35,027 nt of DNA from Burkholderiales bacterium (GCA_016791285.1 JAEUMX010000245.1:1-35027); one strand, 5' to 3'; counted from the first letter of the stretch, positions 1 through 8,628 are shown. Program-made: numbers and translations. Notes: generated by a model from the letters alone, not told the origin.

Positions 1-160
1 GATCACGCTCGCCCTCCGCGCACTGTGCCTGCGCGAGATCATGGACGAGCCGGTAGTAAGGGTCGCTGCCCCAACCCCTACCCTCAACCTGGGGAAAATT
101 CAAACGACGATTCTGCGGAGTATCAATCCGACGGTGACACAGTCTGCGCCATCCTCCCAT
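1..160 (-). CDS. Partial hypothetical protein running off the left edge
   Basis: The minus strand is open from an ATG at 160 to the window edge, about 53 codons without a stop. The distal part reads like real protein: a segment GRGWGSDPYYRLVHDLAQ followed by acidic residues, with mostly G/C third positions. The first 19 codons are less biased, so translation may really begin at the in-frame TTG at 103, giving a product beginning NFPQVEG. The stop codon lies outside the window, and I do not recognise the family. It would be transcribed divergently from the gene at 221. An alternative is that the plus strand here carries the tail of another gene, because plus frame 2 also looks moderately coding for about 20 codons. 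Confidence is limited by the short length. Confidence 0.4.
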   Translation of the reverse strand, partial: MGGWRRLCHRRIDTPQNRRLNFPQVEGRGWGSDPYYRLVHDLAQAQCAEGERD

Positions 161-220
161 TGGCCGCGCGTTTTTGTATGATGTGGGTCCACGCTGTACC
201 GAGTTGGGAGGGCCCTCAAC

Positions 221-1615
221 ATGATGCACGACATGATGCCCATCGCGGATTACCTGATCCGGATGCGGGACGGCACGATCAAGCAGGTCAACCCGTTTAC
301 CGGCACCGAGGTATGGACCGTGCCGGGGCGTGGCCATCGGCCGCTCGGGAACGACGGCAAGTCCGGCGTGCCGCTCGACCCGGGCACGCACGGCTTGCAC
401 TGCGCGTTCTGTCATGGACGCGCACTCGAGACGCCACCCGAGAAGGCGCGACTGGTGCGAGCGCACGCCGGGTGGGAAACGCGCAAGGGCCTCAAAGCCG
501 AGCGGCTCTCCGATGCCGACTGGGTATTCCGGCGGGTGCCAAACCTGTTCGAGATAGTTTCCTTCGAGTACTGGCAGCAGAACTACCGCTATACACTGCC
601 GCCCGCATTGCAGACGCGCAAGGACAGTTACCTTGCCACCGAGCCGGGTCGCCGCCACGTGCTTGACGTCATCGACGTGCGGATGAGGCTCTGCGGCGCT
701 GACGAGGCGGCGGTGCGGGAGACACCGATCGAGGAGAAGCTCAAGATGGCCAACGCCTTTTTCGGCGGCGGCCACGAGCTCATCATCGCGCGCCAGCATT
801 TCATCATGGGGGCCACGCACGACGACGAGCTCGCTTCGTCGGGCACGATGACGCCGGAGGAGCACTATCAGTACTTCCGGTTCACCATCGACGCGCTGCG
901 CGACATCTATCTGTCGAACCGCTACGTCCGCTACGTCGCCGTCTTCCAGAACTGGCTCAAGCCGGCGGGTGCCTCGTTCGACCACCTGCACAAGCAGCTG
1001 GTCGCGATCGACGAGCGTGGCGTGTCGAATGACGGGGAGATTCGCCTGGTGCGGGCGAACCCCAACATCTACAACGAGGAGGCGGTGAACTTTGCTGCAC
1101 ACCGCAACCTGGTGTTCGCCGAGAATGACCACGCGATCGCCTTCGCCGGGTTCGGTCACCGCTTCCCGACGCTCGAGATTTATTCGAAGAGCGAGCGCAG
1201 CCAGCCCTGGAACCATTCCGTGGAAGAGCTGCGCGGTGTCTCGGACCTGGTGCACGCCTGTCATGCGGCAATGGGCCCCGGGATTCCCTGCAACGAGGAA
1301 TGGCACTACAAACCGCCAGACGCCGACGTAGCGATGCCGTGGCGGGTGCAGATCAAGTGGCGCGTTTCGAACCCGGCCGGCTTCGAGGGGGGAACCCTGA
1401 TCTACGTGAACACGATCGATCCGGACTCGCTGCGCGACAAGGTGGTGCCGCGGTTGTTTCAGCTGAAAGCCGAGGGGCGGATCGCGCCGATGAAGATCGC
1501 ATTCGAGTGCGACTGCGTGCCGAACTGCCTCAAGTATAACCCTGCCGTCCGCTCGCAGCCCACGCGCGAAGCGGAGTTTGCGCCGCTCTCCGGCGACGCT
1601 CGATGCGAAGGGTAG
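221..1615 (+). CDS. DUF4921 family protein (GalT/HIT-like nucleotidyltransferase fold)
   Basis: This 464-residue protein resembles the DUF4921 family, which is related to galactose-1-phosphate uridylyltransferase. The N-terminus contains a conserved-looking NPFTGTEVWTVPGRG segment. C61 and C64 (CAFC) look like the zinc pair of GalT. The stretch D254-H255-L256-H257-K258-Q259 resembles the HxHxQ active-site motif of GalT, in which a histidine is uridylylated. These residues suggest a nucleotidyl or phosphoryl transfer reaction, but the substrate is unknown and the assignment to sugar metabolism is inference. The start at 221 is supported by GGGAGGG at 206-212, eight bases upstream. A TATGAT at 177-182 could be a -10 box, but no good -35 partner was found. 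It stands alone, with the racemase gene converging on it. Confidence 0.8.
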   Translation: MMHDMMPIADYLIRMRDGTIKQVNPFTGTEVWTVPGRGHRPLGNDGKSGVPLDPGTHGLHCAFCHGRALETPPEKARLVRAHAGWETRKGLKAERLSDADWVFRRVPNLFEIVSFEYWQQNYRYTLPPALQTRKDSYLATEPGRRHVLDVIDVRMRLCGADEAAVRETPIEEKLKMANAFFGGGHELIIARQHFIMGATHDDELASSGTMTPEEHYQYFRFTIDALRDIYLSNRYVRYVAVFQNWLKPAGASFDHLHKQLVAIDERGVSNDGEIRLVRANPNIYNEEAVNFAAHRNLVFAENDHAIAFAGFGHRFPTLEIYSKSERSQPWNHSVEELRGVSDLVHACHAAMGPGIPCNEEWHYKPPDADVAMPWRVQIKWRVSNPAGFEGGTLIYVNTIDPDSLRDKVVPRLFQLKAEGRIAPMKIAFECDCVPNCLKYNPAVRSQPTREAEFAPLSGDARCEG

Positions 1616-1636
1616 GGCGGTCGCGTTTCGCCGGGC

Positions 1637-1650
1637 CGCGGCCGGCCGCG
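1637..1650. repeat. 14-bp perfect GC palindrome between convergent genes
   Basis: CGCGGCCGGCCGCG is a perfect palindrome in the 79-bp gap between two genes that converge. It could form a hairpin or act as a bidirectional transcription barrier, but there is no T-run on either side, so an intrinsic terminator is not demonstrated. In DNA this rich in G+C a short palindrome can also arise by chance. Confidence 0.3.
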
Positions 1651-1694
1651 AGCGCGGGTCACTTGAGTGCTTAGCGAAGGAAGGTCGCGCCCGA

Positions 1695-2381
1695 TTACGT
1701 GCCTGACGTAGCGAACTCGAACGCCTCCCGGCACTGCAGTTCGGTGGGGTTGAGGACGGGAATGCGACAGTCTTCCGGACGCATCGCCAGAGGCAGTTCG
1801 GTGCACGCGAGAACGACGGCATCGACCGAGTCTGCATGCTTCTCGACGAGCGCGGCGAGGTTGCGCCGAAACTCCTCGGCCATGACGCCTCGCGCCAGTT
1901 GGGATTGGATCTGCTGGGTCCTGCCGCGGTCTTCCTCGTCCGGCGTCTCCACACGAAGACCGAAGCGTTCGAGTCCGCGATGGTAGAAGCCGTCTTCCAT
2001 CGTGAACTTCGTTCCCAGCAGCAGTAGCCGCTGACAGTCCAACGAGCGCGCTGCCCGGCCCGTGACCTCCACGATGTGGAACACGGGGATCGTCAGCGCA
2101 AGCCTCGGCGCGATGGCGTCGAAGGCTTTGTGCAGCGTGTTGTTGCAGATCAGCAGGCAGTCCGGCCGGAGCGCTGCGAATGCCGTGATTTCACGTTCCA
2201 GCAGCGCGGGAATCTCGGCCCACCTTTCGTGGTACCGGCTCTTGATTTCGTGATAGTCGATGCTGCGCAGGAGCAGGCTCGCGCTGTGAAATCCGCCCAG
2301 CTTCCGTTGCGCCAGCTCGTTGAGGATGCGGTAGTACTCGATCGTCGAGGGCCAGCTCGTTCCGCCGAGCAATCCGATCAT
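1695..2381 (-). CDS. Aspartate/glutamate racemase family protein
   Basis: This is a 228-residue protein of the PLP-independent Asp/Glu racemase superfamily. It begins MIGLLGGTSWPST, the usual start of the family. Both catalytic cysteines are present: C79 in LICNNT and C193 in VLACTELPL. The family interconverts L- and D-amino acids by a two-cysteine acid/base mechanism. Aspartate is the commonest substrate for proteins of this length, but this sequence alone does not fix it. The frame stays open upstream to 2642, but that extension overlaps nasA and lacks family similarity. ATG 2381 matches the family start. An in-frame TTG at 2387 lies six bases from AAGGAG (2394-2399), while the ATG lies twelve bases away, so the true start could be two codons earlier. 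It is divergent from nasA and convergent with the DUF4921 gene. Confidence 0.85.
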   Translation of the reverse strand: MIGLLGGTSWPSTIEYYRILNELAQRKLGGFHSASLLLRSIDYHEIKSRYHERWAEIPALLEREITAFAALRPDCLLICNNTLHKAFDAIAPRLALTIPVFHIVEVTGRAARSLDCQRLLLLGTKFTMEDGFYHRGLERFGLRVETPDEEDRGRTQQIQSQLARGVMAEEFRRNLAALVEKHADSVDAVVLACTELPLAMRPEDCRIPVLNPTELQCREAFEFATSGT

Positions 2382-2578
2382 TTTCAACGCACACTCCTTG
2401 GTGGATCCGTGACGGCGATTCTGGGCGACCCATGTCATCAATGTCGAGGAAGAAATCCAATCACCACGCACCAAAGCAAGGCCGGCCTCCCGGGAGCGTG
2501 CACTCTCTTGGTTCACTGAATCTCCCAGGCATTCCGTTGGGCTCTCACAGCCTATTGAAAAGAAACCTAAAACACGGG

Positions 2579-2594
2579 TGGAGTGCAATTTGCT
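2579..2594 (+). promoter_or_regulatory. Candidate sigma-54 (-24/-12) promoter for nasA
   Basis: TGGAGTGCAATTTGCT has the invariant GG and GC pairs exactly ten bases apart and a good TTGCT -12 element. The -24 element keeps TGG but deviates from the consensus GCAC that follows. It ends 28 bases before the nasA ATG, which predicts a leader of roughly 18 bases. Nitrate assimilation genes in many proteobacteria are driven by NtrC and sigma-54, so the position makes sense. I did not identify NtrC sites in the rest of the 241-bp divergent gap (2382-2622), and no other structure stood out there. Confidence 0.4.
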
Positions 2595-2622
2595 GGGCCG
2601 CACCACGATTCCCTGAGGGCCC

Positions 2623-5379
2623 ATGCAAGAAGTCAAGTCCACCTGCTGTTACTGCGGCGTTGGGTGCGGCGTAGTCGTCCAGACCCGTGACGGCGCGATC
2701 GTCGGAGTTCGCGGCGATGAAGCCCACCCCGCGAACTTCGGGCGGTTGTGCTCCAAGGGCGCGACGCTCCACCTGAGCACCGGCCTCGCTACCCGGGCGC
2801 TCTACCCGGAGATGCGCGCGAGCCGCGAGATCGATGCGCGCACCCGGTGCAGCTGGGATGACGCGCTCGACTTCTGTGCGAAGCGTTTCGCCGAGATCAT
2901 CCGGCGGGACGGGGCGGACGCTGTCGCCTTCTATGTCTCCGGTCAACTGCTGACCGAGGACTACTACGTCTTCAACAAGCTCGCCAAGGGTCTCGTCGGC
3001 AGCAACAACATCGACACCAACTCGCGGCTCTGTATGTCTTCGGCCGTGGCCGGCTACAAGGCGACCCTCGGCGCGGACGCGCCGCCTGCCTGCTACGAGG
3101 ACATCGATCACGCCCAGTGCCTCTTCATTGCCGGGTCCAACACGGCCTTCGCGCATCCGATCCTGTACCGGCGCATCGAGGCGGCACGGCAGAAGAACCG
3201 AGAGCTCAAGACAGTCGTCATCGACCCACGCCGCACCGACACCGCACGCGAAGCGAATCTGCACCTGCCGATCCTGCCGGGCACCGACGTGGCGCTCTAC
3301 AACGGCATGCTGCACGTGCTGCTGTGGGAAGAGCTGTGCGACCGGGCGTACATCGCCGCCCACACCGAGGGCTTCGATGCACTGAGGGAGACGGTGCGCG
3401 AGTACACGCCGGCGGCGGTGGCGCAAACCTGCGGCGTTCCTGCAGACGCCATCGTCAAGGCCGCGCGCTGGTTCGGGCAGTCGAAGGCGACGCTGTCGCT
3501 CTACTGCCAGGGACTCAACCAGTCGAGCAATGGCACCCAGAACAATGCGGCGCTCATCAATCTGCACCTCGCCACCGGGCAGATCGGGCGGTCGGGGGCG
3601 GGTCCGTTCTCGCTCACCGGTCAGCCCAACGCCATGGGCGGGCGCGAGGTCGGTGGGCTCGCCAATCTGCTCTCCGCACACCGCGATATGGCAGATCCCG
3701 CCCACCGCGCCGAGGTGGCCCGTCTGTGGGGGATAGCGGACGTACCGGCGAAGCCGGGCAAGACTGCGGTGGAGTTGTTCGAGGCCGTCCGCCGCGGCGA
3801 TATCAAGGCGGTCTGGATCGCCTGTACCAACCCGGCGCAGTCGCTGCCCGACGTTGGACTGGTGCACGAGGCGCTGCACAAGGCCAAGTTCGTCGTCGTG
3901 CAGGAGGCATTCGTCAACACCGACACGGTGGCTTTCGCCGACGTTCTGCTGCCGGCCAGTACGTGGGGCGAGAAAGAGGGTGTCGTGACGAACTCGGAGC
4001 GTTGCATCACGCGCGTGAAGAGCGCGGTGCCCGCACCCGGCGAGGCACGAGCCGACTGGGAGATCGCGCGCGATTTCGCGGTGCGGCTGGGCAGCGCGCT
4101 CGGCCACGCACACGCTGCGAAGATGTTCGACTACGCGAGCACGGAAGCCGTGTTCAACGAGCACCGCGAGTCCACGCGCGGTCGCGATCTGGACATCACC
4201 GGGCTTTCCTACGAGCTGCTGGAGACGCGCGGACCGCAGCAGTGGCCTTTCCCGGAAGGTGCGGCCGCGGGCAAGGCGCGGCTCTACGAGGACGGCATCT
4301 ACCCGACGCCGTCCGGACGCGCGCGCTTCCTCAATACGAAGTACAAGGCGACCGCGGAGAAGACCGACGCGCGTTTCCCGTTGCATCTCAACACCGGCCG
4401 CCTGCGCGACCAGTGGCACGGCATGAGCCGCACCGGACGGGTGGCGCGCCTGTACAACCACGTCGCGGAACCCGTGCTCTCCATGAACCAGACGGACATG
4501 GCGCGGCGGCAACTGCGCGACGGCGACATCGCGCGGGTGACGAGCCGGCGCGGCGAGACTGTGGTACGGGTTGCGGCGTCCGACGAGATGCGCCCGGGCC
4601 AGACGTTTCTGCCCATGCACTGGGGCGGGCAGTTCATGAACTCCGCGGGCGCGAACGGACTCACGCTCGGGGCGCTCGATCCCACGTCGAAGCAGCCGGA
4701 GCTGAAGCACGCCGCGGTGCGCGTCGAGAAGCTCAACCTGCCGTGGCAGCTCGTCGTCATGCGCGTCGTCGAGCAGGCCGGCGCGACGGACGATACCGCA
4801 TCGGACCAATCCGCGCAGTGGCTGGCGCGTGTCAATCCGCTGCTGGGCGAGTTCACCTACGCCACTGTCGGGCTGTTCGGCCGTGAGCGTCCGGCCGCGA
4901 TCCTGCAGGCCGCGCACGCAACGCCGGTGGCACTCGATCTCATCGCCGGGATCGACAGCCTGTTCGATTTCGATGAGCGCGCGAGCCTCACCTACGTCGA
5001 CGCGAAACGCGGCGTCTCCAAGCGGGTGATGATCGAGGACGGAGTCGTCACGGGCGTTCGCCTCACCGGCGAGACGGCGGCGCGCGACTGGCTCAAGGAC
5101 ATCATGGCGCAGGCCACCCCGGCCGAGGCGGTACGCCGCTGGGTGCTCGCGCCGCTGGCGGCGCCCCCGGCGGGCAGCCGCCAGCGCGGCCGCGTCATCT
5201 GCACCTGCCTGGATGTCGCCGAACAGGAGATCACGGAGCGCATCGCGCAGGGGGCCGGGCTCAGCGCGCTTCAGGAAGCGCTCAAGTGCGGGACGCAATG
5301 CGGGTCCTGCGTGCCGGAACTCAAGCGGCTGTTCGCCCTGGGTGGTCAAGCCGGCAGCCTGACGGCGGTGCAACCGTAG
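2623..5379 (+). CDS. nasA: Assimilatory nitrate reductase, molybdopterin catalytic subunit
   Basis: This cytoplasmic enzyme reduces nitrate to nitrite. Its 918 residues fit the NasA type. The N-terminus carries a [4Fe-4S] site (C8, C11, C15 and C43, with the family LCSKG segment). C137, in TNSRLCMSSA, is the expected molybdenum ligand. Molybdopterin oxidoreductase and dinucleotide-binding domains fill most of the chain. The C-terminus is a BFD-like Fe-S domain (C860, C862, C893, C896, with C889 nearby), typical of NasA proteins that receive electrons from a NAD(P)H-linked partner. There is no twin-arginine signal, which argues against a periplasmic Nap enzyme. GAGGG lies three bases before the ATG, so the ribosome site is weak. 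nirB follows after 96 bp. No separate electron-transfer subunit gene (nasC-like) is present in the window. Confidence 0.95.
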   Translation: MQEVKSTCCYCGVGCGVVVQTRDGAIVGVRGDEAHPANFGRLCSKGATLHLSTGLATRALYPEMRASREIDARTRCSWDDALDFCAKRFAEIIRRDGADAVAFYVSGQLLTEDYYVFNKLAKGLVGSNNIDTNSRLCMSSAVAGYKATLGADAPPACYEDIDHAQCLFIAGSNTAFAHPILYRRIEAARQKNRELKTVVIDPRRTDTAREANLHLPILPGTDVALYNGMLHVLLWEELCDRAYIAAHTEGFDALRETVREYTPAAVAQTCGVPADAIVKAARWFGQSKATLSLYCQGLNQSSNGTQNNAALINLHLATGQIGRSGAGPFSLTGQPNAMGGREVGGLANLLSAHRDMADPAHRAEVARLWGIADVPAKPGKTAVELFEAVRRGDIKAVWIACTNPAQSLPDVGLVHEALHKAKFVVVQEAFVNTDTVAFADVLLPASTWGEKEGVVTNSERCITRVKSAVPAPGEARADWEIARDFAVRLGSALGHAHAAKMFDYASTEAVFNEHRESTRGRDLDITGLSYELLETRGPQQWPFPEGAAAGKARLYEDGIYPTPSGRARFLNTKYKATAEKTDARFPLHLNTGRLRDQWHGMSRTGRVARLYNHVAEPVLSMNQTDMARRQLRDGDIARVTSRRGETVVRVAASDEMRPGQTFLPMHWGGQFMNSAGANGLTLGALDPTSKQPELKHAAVRVEKLNLPWQLVVMRVVEQAGATDDTASDQSAQWLARVNPLLGEFTYATVGLFGRERPAAILQAAHATPVALDLIAGIDSLFDFDERASLTYVDAKRGVSKRVMIEDGVVTGVRLTGETAARDWLKDIMAQATPAEAVRRWVLAPLAAPPAGSRQRGRVICTCLDVAEQEITERIAQGAGLSALQEALKCGTQCGSCVPELKRLFALGGQAGSLTAVQP

Positions 5380-5475
5380 ATGCGCACAGGGCGCGCGGCC
5401 GGCATGTGGCCCGAGGGCCGCTGCTGCGGTCGACGGAGAGGAACCGAACTTGGCAACGAGGACTGAAGGGCCACC

Positions 5476-7908
5476 ATGGAAAAGATGAAGCTGGTGTTGG
5501 TTGGCAACGGCATGGCGGGGGTGCGCACGCTCGAGGAGCTGCTCAAGGTCGCGCCCGATCTCTACGACATCACCGTTTTCGGCGCCGAGCCGCATCCCAA
5601 CTATAACCGCATCCTGCTCTCGCCCGTGCTCGCCGGCGAAATGACCATCAACGACATTGTACTGAACGATCTGTCCTGGTATGAAACCAATGGCATCCGG
5701 CTGCACCTCAACAAGAAGGTCGTGAAGATCGACCGCACCGCCCGCAAGGTCGTGGCCGACGACGGCACCGAGGAACCCTACGACCGGCTGCTGCTTGCCA
5801 CCGGTTCGCATCCCTTCATGCTCCCGATCCCCGGCAAGGACCTGCCTGGAGTGATCGCCTACCGGGACATCAAGGACACCGACGAGATGATCGATGCCGC
5901 TTCCCGCCACAAGCACGCGGTGGTGATCGGCGGCGGCCTGCTCGGACTGGAAGCCGCGAATGGCCTTGCGCTGCGCGGCATGGACGTGACCGTGGTGCAC
6001 GTGATGCCGTGGCTCATGGAGCGGCAGCTCGACCGGACCGCCGCCGAAATGCTGCAGAAATCGCTGGCGGCGAAAGGGCTCAAGTTCAGGCTGGAGAAGC
6101 AGACCGAGGCGCTCGTCCGCGGCGAGTCCGGCCGCGTGTGCGCCGTCAGGTTCAAGGACGGCGAGCAGATTCCCGCCGATCTCGTCGTCATGGCCGTGGG
6201 CATCCGCCCGAACACGGAGCTCGCGGAATCGGCGCGGCTGCAGTGCAACCGCGGCATCCTCGTCAACGACACGATGCAGACCTACGATCCGCGCGTGTAC
6301 GCGGTCGGAGAGTGCGTCTCACATCGCGGCATCGCCTACGGCCTGGTCGCGCCGCTGTTCGAGCAGGCCAAGGTGTGCGCCAATCATCTCGCGCAGTTCG
6401 GCTTCGGCCGCTACAAGGGCTCGGTCACTTCCACCAAGCTCAAGGTGACCGGCATCGATCTTTTCTCCGCGGGCGACTTCACCGGTGGTGAGGGAACCGA
6501 GGAGATCGTGCTGCACGACGCTGCCGGGCACGTCTACAAGAAGCTCGTCATCAAGGACGACAAGATCGTCGGCGGCGTGATGTACGGCGACACCGCCGAC
6601 GGCTCCTGGTACTTCCAGATGCTGCGCGAGGGCCGGAACATCGCCGACATTCGCGATCACCTGATGTTCGGGCAGGCCACACTCGGCAACGCCGGTCATC
6701 AAGGTCAGTCGCACGCGGCGAGCATGCCGGACGAAATGGAGGTCTGCGGCTGCAACGGCGTGTGCAAGGGCACCATCGTCAAGGCGATCAAGGAGAACGG
6801 GCTCTTCACGCTCGACGACGTGCGCAAGCACACGAAGGCGTCTGCCTCGTGCGGATCGTGCACCGGCCTGGTCGAGCAGATTCTCGCCTCGACGCTCGGC
6901 GGTGCCTACGCACCGCAGGAAAACACCCTCAAGCCCATGTGCGGCTGCACCGACTTCACCCACGAGCAGGTGCGCAAGGCGATCCGCGAGGACAAGCTGC
7001 TCTCCATTCCGGAGGCGATGCAGTTCCTCACCTGGACGACGCCGAACGGGTGCGCGTCCTGCCGACCGGCCCTCAACTACTACCTGATCTCCACCTGGCC
7101 GCACGAGGCGAAGGACGACCCGCAGTCGCGCTTCATCAACGAGCGCGCCCACGGCAACATCCAGAAGGACGGCACGTACTCCGTGATTCCGCGCATGTAC
7201 GGCGGCGTCACCTCGCCGGACCAGTTGCGGCGCATCGCGGACGTGGCGGACAAGTACGGAATTCCGACCGTCAAGGTCACGGGCGGGCAGCGCATCGATC
7301 TGCTCGGTGTAAAGAAGGAGGATCTGCCGAAGGTCTGGGCCGACCTCGACATGCCGTCCGGGTACGCCTACGCCAAGGCGCTGCGCACGGTGAAGACCTG
7401 CGTCGGCTCGGAATGGTGTCGCTTCGGCGTGCAGGACTCCACCAACCTGGGCATCGACCTGGAGCGCGCCTTCGATCGCATGTGGTCGCCGCACAAGGTC
7501 AAGATGGCGGTCTCGGGCTGCCCGCGCAACTGCGCCGAATCCGGCATCAAGGACGTCGGCATCGTCGGCGTCGAATCGGGGTGGGAGATCAGCGTCGCCG
7601 GCAACGGCGGCATCAAGACGGAAGTGGCGCAGTTCCTCTGCAAGGTGAAGACGCGCGAGGAGGTTCTGGAGTACGCCGGAGCATTCATCCAGCTCTACCG
7701 GGAGGAGGCGCGCTATCTCGACCGCACGTGCCATTGGGTGGCGCGGGTCGGACTCGACTACGTGAAGAGCCGCGTCCTGAACGATGCGGCAGGCAGAAAG
7801 GCGCTGTACGAGCGCCTGCTGTACGCGATCTCCGGCGAGAAGGACCCCTGGAAGGAGCGGGTGCGGGAGGGTATCGCCAAGCACGAGTTCGAAATGCTTT
7901 CCATCTGA
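5476..7908 (+). CDS. nirB: Nitrite reductase [NAD(P)H], large subunit
   Basis: NirB carries out the six-electron reduction of nitrite to ammonium in the cytoplasm with NirD. The 810 residues show an N-terminal FAD domain (VLVGNGMAGVRTLEEL), an NADH-binding domain (VVIGGGLLGLEAANG), two successive BFD-type cysteine clusters (the CGCNGVC...SCGSC region and the MCGCTDF...GCASC region), then the ferredoxin-like and siroheme-[4Fe-4S] sulfite/nitrite reductase domains. The siroheme cluster ligands are visible as TCVGSEWC (CX5C) and GCPRNC (CX3C). The start has a good AAGGG five bases upstream. Length and domain order are normal for the family. It lies 96 bp after nasA and is followed by a small ABM-like gene before nirD, which is unusual because nirB and nirD are more often adjacent. 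Confidence 0.97.
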   Translation: MEKMKLVLVGNGMAGVRTLEELLKVAPDLYDITVFGAEPHPNYNRILLSPVLAGEMTINDIVLNDLSWYETNGIRLHLNKKVVKIDRTARKVVADDGTEEPYDRLLLATGSHPFMLPIPGKDLPGVIAYRDIKDTDEMIDAASRHKHAVVIGGGLLGLEAANGLALRGMDVTVVHVMPWLMERQLDRTAAEMLQKSLAAKGLKFRLEKQTEALVRGESGRVCAVRFKDGEQIPADLVVMAVGIRPNTELAESARLQCNRGILVNDTMQTYDPRVYAVGECVSHRGIAYGLVAPLFEQAKVCANHLAQFGFGRYKGSVTSTKLKVTGIDLFSAGDFTGGEGTEEIVLHDAAGHVYKKLVIKDDKIVGGVMYGDTADGSWYFQMLREGRNIADIRDHLMFGQATLGNAGHQGQSHAASMPDEMEVCGCNGVCKGTIVKAIKENGLFTLDDVRKHTKASASCGSCTGLVEQILASTLGGAYAPQENTLKPMCGCTDFTHEQVRKAIREDKLLSIPEAMQFLTWTTPNGCASCRPALNYYLISTWPHEAKDDPQSRFINERAHGNIQKDGTYSVIPRMYGGVTSPDQLRRIADVADKYGIPTVKVTGGQRIDLLGVKKEDLPKVWADLDMPSGYAYAKALRTVKTCVGSEWCRFGVQDSTNLGIDLERAFDRMWSPHKVKMAVSGCPRNCAESGIKDVGIVGVESGWEISVAGNGGIKTEVAQFLCKVKTREEVLEYAGAFIQLYREEARYLDRTCHWVARVGLDYVKSRVLNDAAGRKALYERLLYAISGEKDPWKERVREGIAKHEFEMLSI

Positions 7909-7963
7909 GGCGTTGCCGCGCACGCGCCCCGTCATCCACCAGCTCACACAGGAACCCGACAAC

Positions 7964-8257
7964 ATGTACGTCGCAGTCGTCACCTTCCAGGCTTACCCGG
8001 ATCAGGTGGAGGAAGTCATCAAGCGCTACCAGGAGTTCGGCGTGCCGTGGATGAAAGCCCAGAAGGGCATGGCCAATTTCCGCGTCATGACCGACAAGAG
8101 CTCGGGCAAGGGGCGCCACGTCGCCGTCTGGGAGACGGAGGCGGACGCGCGTGCGTTCGTCGAGACGGGCGCGTTCGTCGAACTCTTCTCGCGCTTTCGC
8201 GATGTGTTCACGGGACCGCCGTCGCGGGAGGTGTATGAGCTCGACATTCAGGCGTGA
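7964..8257 (+). CDS. Small antibiotic-biosynthesis-monooxygenase (ABM)-like protein
   Basis: The 97-residue product begins MYVAVVTFQAYPDQVEEVI and has the beta-alpha-beta ferredoxin-like pattern of dimeric alpha-beta-barrel (ABM/YgiN-like) proteins. This superfamily includes heme-degrading enzymes, quinol monooxygenases and many proteins of unknown role. The ATG at 7964 follows an ACAGGA ribosome site. The frame is open farther upstream, but that part is nirB sequence read in another frame. It sits 55 bp after nirB and 28 bp before nirD, on the same strand, so it is probably co-transcribed with both. That placement suggests a role linked to nitrite reductase or to the oxidative or nitrosative chemistry around it. 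This role is inference from position only. No cofactor-binding residues can be assigned with confidence. Confidence 0.75.
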   Translation: MYVAVVTFQAYPDQVEEVIKRYQEFGVPWMKAQKGMANFRVMTDKSSGKGRHVAVWETEADARAFVETGAFVELFSRFRDVFTGPPSREVYELDIQA

Positions 8258-8285
8258 TGTATCGCCTCAACCGGACAAGAGAGAG

Positions 8286-8603
8286 ATGAAATTGAGCGAC
8301 TGGGTGAAGATCGGCGCCCTGGAGAACATCCCGAAGCTGGGCGCACGGGTGGTGAAGAGCGCGGAGCATGGCGACATTGCCGTGTTCCGCAATGCGGAAG
8401 ACGAAGTCTTCGCGGTGCGGGACGCGTGTCCGCACCGCGGTGGTCCGCTTTCACAGGGCATCGTTTTCGGCACCAAGGTGTCCTGTCCGCTGCATGGATG
8501 GACGATCTGCCTGGACGATGGCAAGGCAGTGGCACCCGACGAAGGCTGCGTCCAGCGGTTCCCCGTGAAAGTGGAAGAAGGGCAGGTATTGCTCGAGGTC
8601 TGA
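8286..8603 (+). CDS. nirD: Nitrite reductase [NAD(P)H], small subunit (Rieske-type)
   Basis: The 105-residue protein carries the Rieske [2Fe-2S] motifs CPHRGGPL and CPLHGW, whose cysteines and histidines would bind the cluster. NirD is the small partner of NirB in cytoplasmic nitrite reduction to ammonium. The start was set at ATG 8286 (MKLSDWVKIG), preceded by an AAGAGAGAG purine run. The open frame upstream belongs to the ABM-like gene in another phase. Length agrees with standalone NirD. The narK gene begins 25 bp after the stop, consistent with one transcription unit. Confidence 0.95.
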   Translation: MKLSDWVKIGALENIPKLGARVVKSAEHGDIAVFRNAEDEVFAVRDACPHRGGPLSQGIVFGTKVSCPLHGWTICLDDGKAVAPDEGCVQRFPVKVEEGQVLLEV

Positions 8604-8628
8604 GCGTCACGATACGGAGGTGCCATCC

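Noticed and set aside
2382..2622. Possible NasR- or NasT-type leader attenuator before nasA
   Set aside because: I found no paired hairpins followed by a T-run in this gap, and the candidate promoter lies too close to the ATG to allow such a leader.
3117..4886. A 589-codon plus-strand open frame inside nasA in another phase
   Set aside because: It is Arg/Gly/Ala-rich out-of-frame translation of nasA. The nasA frame has the cofactor motifs.
2545..6000. A 1151-codon open frame on the minus strand opposite nasA and nirB
   Set aside because: It is antisense to two unmistakable genes. Its Arg/His/Gly-rich composition is what the reverse of G/C-ending codons produces, and no family motif was seen.
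6319..7983. A 554-codon minus-strand open frame opposite nirB
   Set aside because: It is a shadow of nirB with the same compositional cause and no recognisable domain.
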